From Oscheius onirici (lineage: Eukaryota > Nematoda > Chromadorea > Rhabditida > Rhabditidae): DNA of 64,000 bases. Under the pieces are notes generated by a model that saw nothing but the letters and a program-made list of their open reading frames with translations, ran no database searches and had not been told where the DNA came from. Below, piece after piece: positions 60,501 through 64,000 of this stretch. The position numbers and the translations under genes are program-made. The stretch is taken from positions 6,944,001 to 7,008,000 of the forward strand of contig OW051473.1 in the NCBI GenBank assembly GCA_932521025.1, written 5' to 3'. Positions within the stretch are counted from its first letter, which is position 1, and every line of letters starts with the position of its first letter.

Positions 60501-63279
60501 ACCTTTGTGGTTGGTGTTGATGAAACTGGTAGGCTTCGTCTGTACCTCTTATTCAGACCGTAGCAGAGGAAGGCAGTCAGTGGGCAACAGAACAGAAGAC
60601 CGAGAAGAACTATCAGATAGAATATTAGACAAATTCCGAATATCATGAAACAGCTGAAAAATGAACGTCTTTCTATAAATATTTTTCCTACTCGTCGTTA
60701 TTTGGCCAGCCAAAGCAATCAGTACCCATTCCGTTAGAAATATCAGTAGTTCCGTTTTTGCACAGACAGCGATACCGAAGACCAGTGAAATCTGGGATGC
60801 ATAGTGCATTCCGATGACAGTGGTTGAGTTTTCCGATGGAGCAGATAGAACTGTTTAAAGCTAAAATCTTGTTGCAACATGTTTTAGAACATGTATACCC
60901 TCTAAAGCTAGATGTACTGGTCCAGGATTGTTCTTATCCACATCCCTTTGTATCACCGGAAGAAGGCAGTCAGCGCAGTTGGTTGAGACAATTATCCCAT
61001 CATCTGAGCTGCTGTCAATGCAGCTAGAGTACGGCAGGCCATTTTTCACCTAAAATTAGAAACTTGAGTAAAGTTGATTATGACTAACCATGGAAAGGAC
61101 AACTCGAGCTCTGTCATCTGCTGTGGCTTTTGACTCATCGGTACAAAGTTCCGCAGTATTTACTCGAAACATGGTGTTGTTAAGGTCTGAAAGATTAACA
61201 TTAGATTGATCTCGGTTTATCATACGTTGACATCCTATGCTGTTATCTGAGTCACATTGACAATATGGCGATGGGTATTTTTCACGCAGATTGTCAAGGA
61301 GAGCGGAAGGGCAGCTTGAGTTTTTAGCCTGCTCATTGCCAACGGGGGCTACAGTGACGGAAGCAAGTGATGACGGGGAGATTGAACTTGTGGAAGATGT
61401 CACCTTGTTTGCTGGTGACGACGAGCTGCTCACTTCTGACGTTGCCGAAGAAGATGTAGTTTGCATCGAAGATGTTGATTCAGTTGGCAGTGGTGCAGAT
61501 GCTCCTGAGGGAGTCACGACACCAATTTTAACTGTTGGTCCAGTTTCATCAAAGAAATCTCCTCCATAGTCTTCATCAGTTGGAAAAGGATATTTTGGTG
61601 TTGTTCCTGGAGGACGGGATGTAGGTCTTCCGATTCCTGGATTTATTAGAATCAGTTCCGGCATGCCTGTATTCCAGATCGGTGTACCAATCTTCCCAGG
61701 AGCATTAGTGACTTCTTGAGGGATAATCGGTCTAATAGTCTGGATCACATAAGGTGGTACTGGTCGAATAGCAGCAGGTTTTCCACTGATAGGTTGAACA
61801 GGAAGCGGAAAGAACAGACCATCAGCAGGACCAGCTGGGACAGTGTTGGCAGAAGTTGTCGTCAAAGGGGTCTCGGTTGTGTGAGACAATGTTGTAAAAG
61901 ACAAAGCAGTGGAAATACTGGAAGGGCCACCGTAGACGACTTTACCAGATCCCAAATCGATGTGCGTAGCTTCCTGTCCGCTAGATGGACCCTTTCCGAT
62001 ATCCGGGATAACCTTAATGTGAGCAAAACTGTCCATGGTCCATCCAAGAACCGATTCAGTAGTAGACTGACCAGACGGTATAGAGCCACTTACAGTTTCA
62101 GGAAGGACAGTTTTGATTTGTGCTTGTACTGTAAAGTCGATTTTAGTAGGATATGCAGGCGGCTTTGTCGAGTCTTCAGGAAACCATTCCCCATATTCTG
62201 CTTCAGGTTGAGTCGGTGTGATATGTTGGATTTGAATCATTGGTGGAAGAGATGAAAGGGCAGAAACGGGCACAATGGGAAAGCTTGAATCCGATGGAAT
62301 GAGGGTAGGGAAAGACGGATGACCAGATGCTGGTTGAACAGGAGCTGGAAAGACGAGAGGAGGTGGGCATCGATGACAGAGTGGAGAAGGTTGTGCTGGT
62401 GCTAAAGGTGGACTAGAACTAGTAGGAACTGGTCGATTGAAATAGTTTAGAAAAGGAGGCTGAGGCTGCTGGGTTCTATTGTAGTGGCATCGCAGAGGTC
62501 CTTCCAAGAGTTTGACGTATTCCAGATCTGAAAACCGCTCTTTTGGTCCCAGAGCTCTAATGAACATTCATCCTTTAAAAAAGCCCTCCGTTCTACTAAA
62601 CAATAACGAATGTACCGGAAGCCATGTTCAATTGAGCGTTAAGGGACATATGAATGACCGGGAGGGGGTGCACCCGCTATACAATGGCCGAACGTCAAAT
62701 TTCAAACAGAAACAAACATAGCTATACATATTGGGAGAAATTAACGTACCTTCGTCGCTTCCGTCAATGCAATCCGGCTGTCCGTCCAACAGACTCTGCC
62801 AAAGAACGCACTCTCCGTAGCCTCGACAGGGAAAAGCCTGTGGATCTCTGCAAAGCTTCTCCTCTGAAAATCTCTTTATTTGGAAAACTAAAAAACTATG
62901 TACTTGACTGGTCGCAAAATTTTGGTTGTTTGGACGATCCGTCACATTTATTATTGAACAAGCAGCCGAGACTATCTTTGAAATCCACACAGTATGCTCC
63001 ACATTTGACCTGACCCATGACACACCCTTTAAACATTTTTCGAATGTTTTAAGAAGAACTAACATTCGTCGCTTCCGTCCATGCAATCTGCACGACCATC
63101 ATGAAAATTCCTGACAGGAACACAATGACCGAACCCGCAGTCGAAGTCGCCTTCTCTACACCTACCTGGCAGGCGCAGTCGTAGGGCTGCAAAGTGTATA
63201 CAAACAAAAAGACTGACTTACAGAGGTAGCTAGCAAACTGACAAAACGTTGGTGCTATCAGGAGGGAAATGATTAGCAT
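57512..63279 (-). CDS. single-pass membrane protein: LDLRa repeats, mucin-like region, EGF, long cytoplasmic tail
   Basis: About 20 exons in consistent phase give roughly 1,560 residues. Signal peptide MLIISLLIAPTFCQFAS is followed by two LDL-receptor class A-like repeats ending RADCMDGSDE and PDCIDGSDE, with a cysteine-rich linker between them. A large Pro/Ser/Thr-rich, mucin-like region lies in one 1.4-kb exon (about 61090-62528). A cysteine-rich stretch and an EGF-like domain (CSIGKLNHCHRNALCIPD, then RYRCLCKNGTTD) precede the single membrane span CFMIFGICLIFYLIVLLGLL near residue 722. The remaining half, about 800 residues, is a Ser/Arg/Glu-rich cytoplasmic tail with no recognised domain, ending EELWWTPRD. 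LDLRa plus EGF suggests receptor-type ligand binding; the long tail suggests signalling or cytoskeletal links. A trans-splice-like TATTCAG lies about 55 bases upstream of the ATG. I do not recognise a named orthologue. Confidence 0.78.
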
Positions 63280-64000
63280 GGGAGCATGCAGTCGTTGTGG
63301 TCGCAGTCATCAGTGCTGCATACGACCCTGAATATCCTTGAAAAATTGTAATGTTAGCAGGAAAAAAAATGAAATGAGGTGAATAAGTAGGGGCGCCGCC
63401 CAAAATGGGAAGCATTGGACCAAGTGTATCATGGGCCGAGGAGTAGCCAGGTAATGATCTCTGTAGCCTACCTGCCTCACGACTTCCTACAATTTGCTCT
63501 TGGATAAGCGTCTGGGGGCTACGTTCGCTTCAAGGGGAAATAATGTTCAAAGTAACTTGTTGGGAAATCGAAAATGACTCATACGGTAAAAAGATCAATG
63601 CTAACGTGCCACGAAAAACTTCCCGCAAAGAAGGTTTTCGTTAAAAACATATGTATGAATCTGATAATGGAAAAGGTAGATGTCCACAGTTCTTTGTAGA
63701 TTTTTGATAGCGGACTAAAGCAAAAGTCTTGTTTGAAGCTCACAACTATACGAACGGTTGGAACTGCTTGTTATTGAAACAAAATCGTCATAGCATACAA
63801 ATATGTGAAATCAGCGTCGCATCAATTCGCATCAATCGCTAAATCGAATTTTGCTTTAAAGTAAACAAAATCTAACAGCTTCTTTTGGTTAAATCCCCAC
63901 GGGGTGTTGTAGTAGCACAAAGATAGGTTAACAGTAACACAGAAAGCTCGTTCACAAAATACTATACTTGAACTTGAACTATATTTTGCGTTAAAAAAGC
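63280..64000. other. right flank, upstream region of the LDLRa protein gene
   Basis: Presumed promoter of the minus-strand gene. Two short upstream ATG frames (starting at about 63327 and 63316 on the minus strand) lie between the probable acceptor and the main ATG. No other exon is supported. Confidence 0.35.

Noticed and set aside
61716..62255. 179-codon plus-strand frame
   Set aside because: Antisense shadow of the 1.4-kb Pro/Ser/Thr-rich exon of the LDLRa protein, whose minus-strand frame is longer and has in-phase neighbours.

Overview
The window reads as genomic DNA of a rhabditid nematode, most likely a Caenorhabditis-like (clade V) species. Nearly every gene is split by introns of about 35-60 bases with TTTTCAG-type 3' ends, many start codons sit a few bases after such an acceptor (the layout expected for spliced-leader trans-splicing), genes are dense on both strands, and the best matches are nematode or C. 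elegans genes. Several neighbours (AP-2 mu with lst-2; nas-15, a phosphopantetheinyl transferase, ile-2 and trap-2) match pairs or groups I remember as adjacent on the C. elegans X chromosome (cosmids R160 and T04G9), so an X-linked origin is likely. All gene models were spliced by eye and no search was run.

Left part (1-20 kb): a gene-poor edge with two weak candidates, then AP-2 mu (minus), lst-2 FYVE protein (plus), the autophagy scaffold EPG-7/FIP200 (minus), a small secreted peptide gene (minus) and the mRNA-export adaptor ALY/REF (minus).

Middle part (19.8-39 kb): trap-2 (TRAP-beta, minus) and ile-2 (VIP36 lectin, plus) share a 450-base divergent promoter with an XBP1-like element. They are followed on the plus strand by the phosphopantetheinyl transferase, a nas-15-like astacin with three ShKT domains, and a very large lysine-rich nuclear protein of about 2,600 residues with an AT-hook that I cannot assign.

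Right part (42.7-63.3 kb): a 7TM receptor, an HGSNAT-like lysosomal acetyltransferase, a probable two-gene operon of secreted cysteine-rich and GPI-like proteins, a peroxisomal ACOT8-like thioesterase with a GC-AG intron, a second 7TM receptor tail-to-tail with an MFS/SLC22-like transporter, the neuropeptide gene snet-1 (elevenin), and a large single-pass LDLRa/mucin/EGF membrane protein with a long cytoplasmic tail.

I saw no tRNA, rRNA, CRISPR array or intact transposon. The most informative oddities are a damaged-looking, in-frame retained 39-base intron in the HGSNAT gene, a uORF overlapping the phosphopantetheinyl transferase start, the converging gene ends at 53.5 kb, and the two large proteins that could not be matched to a known family.
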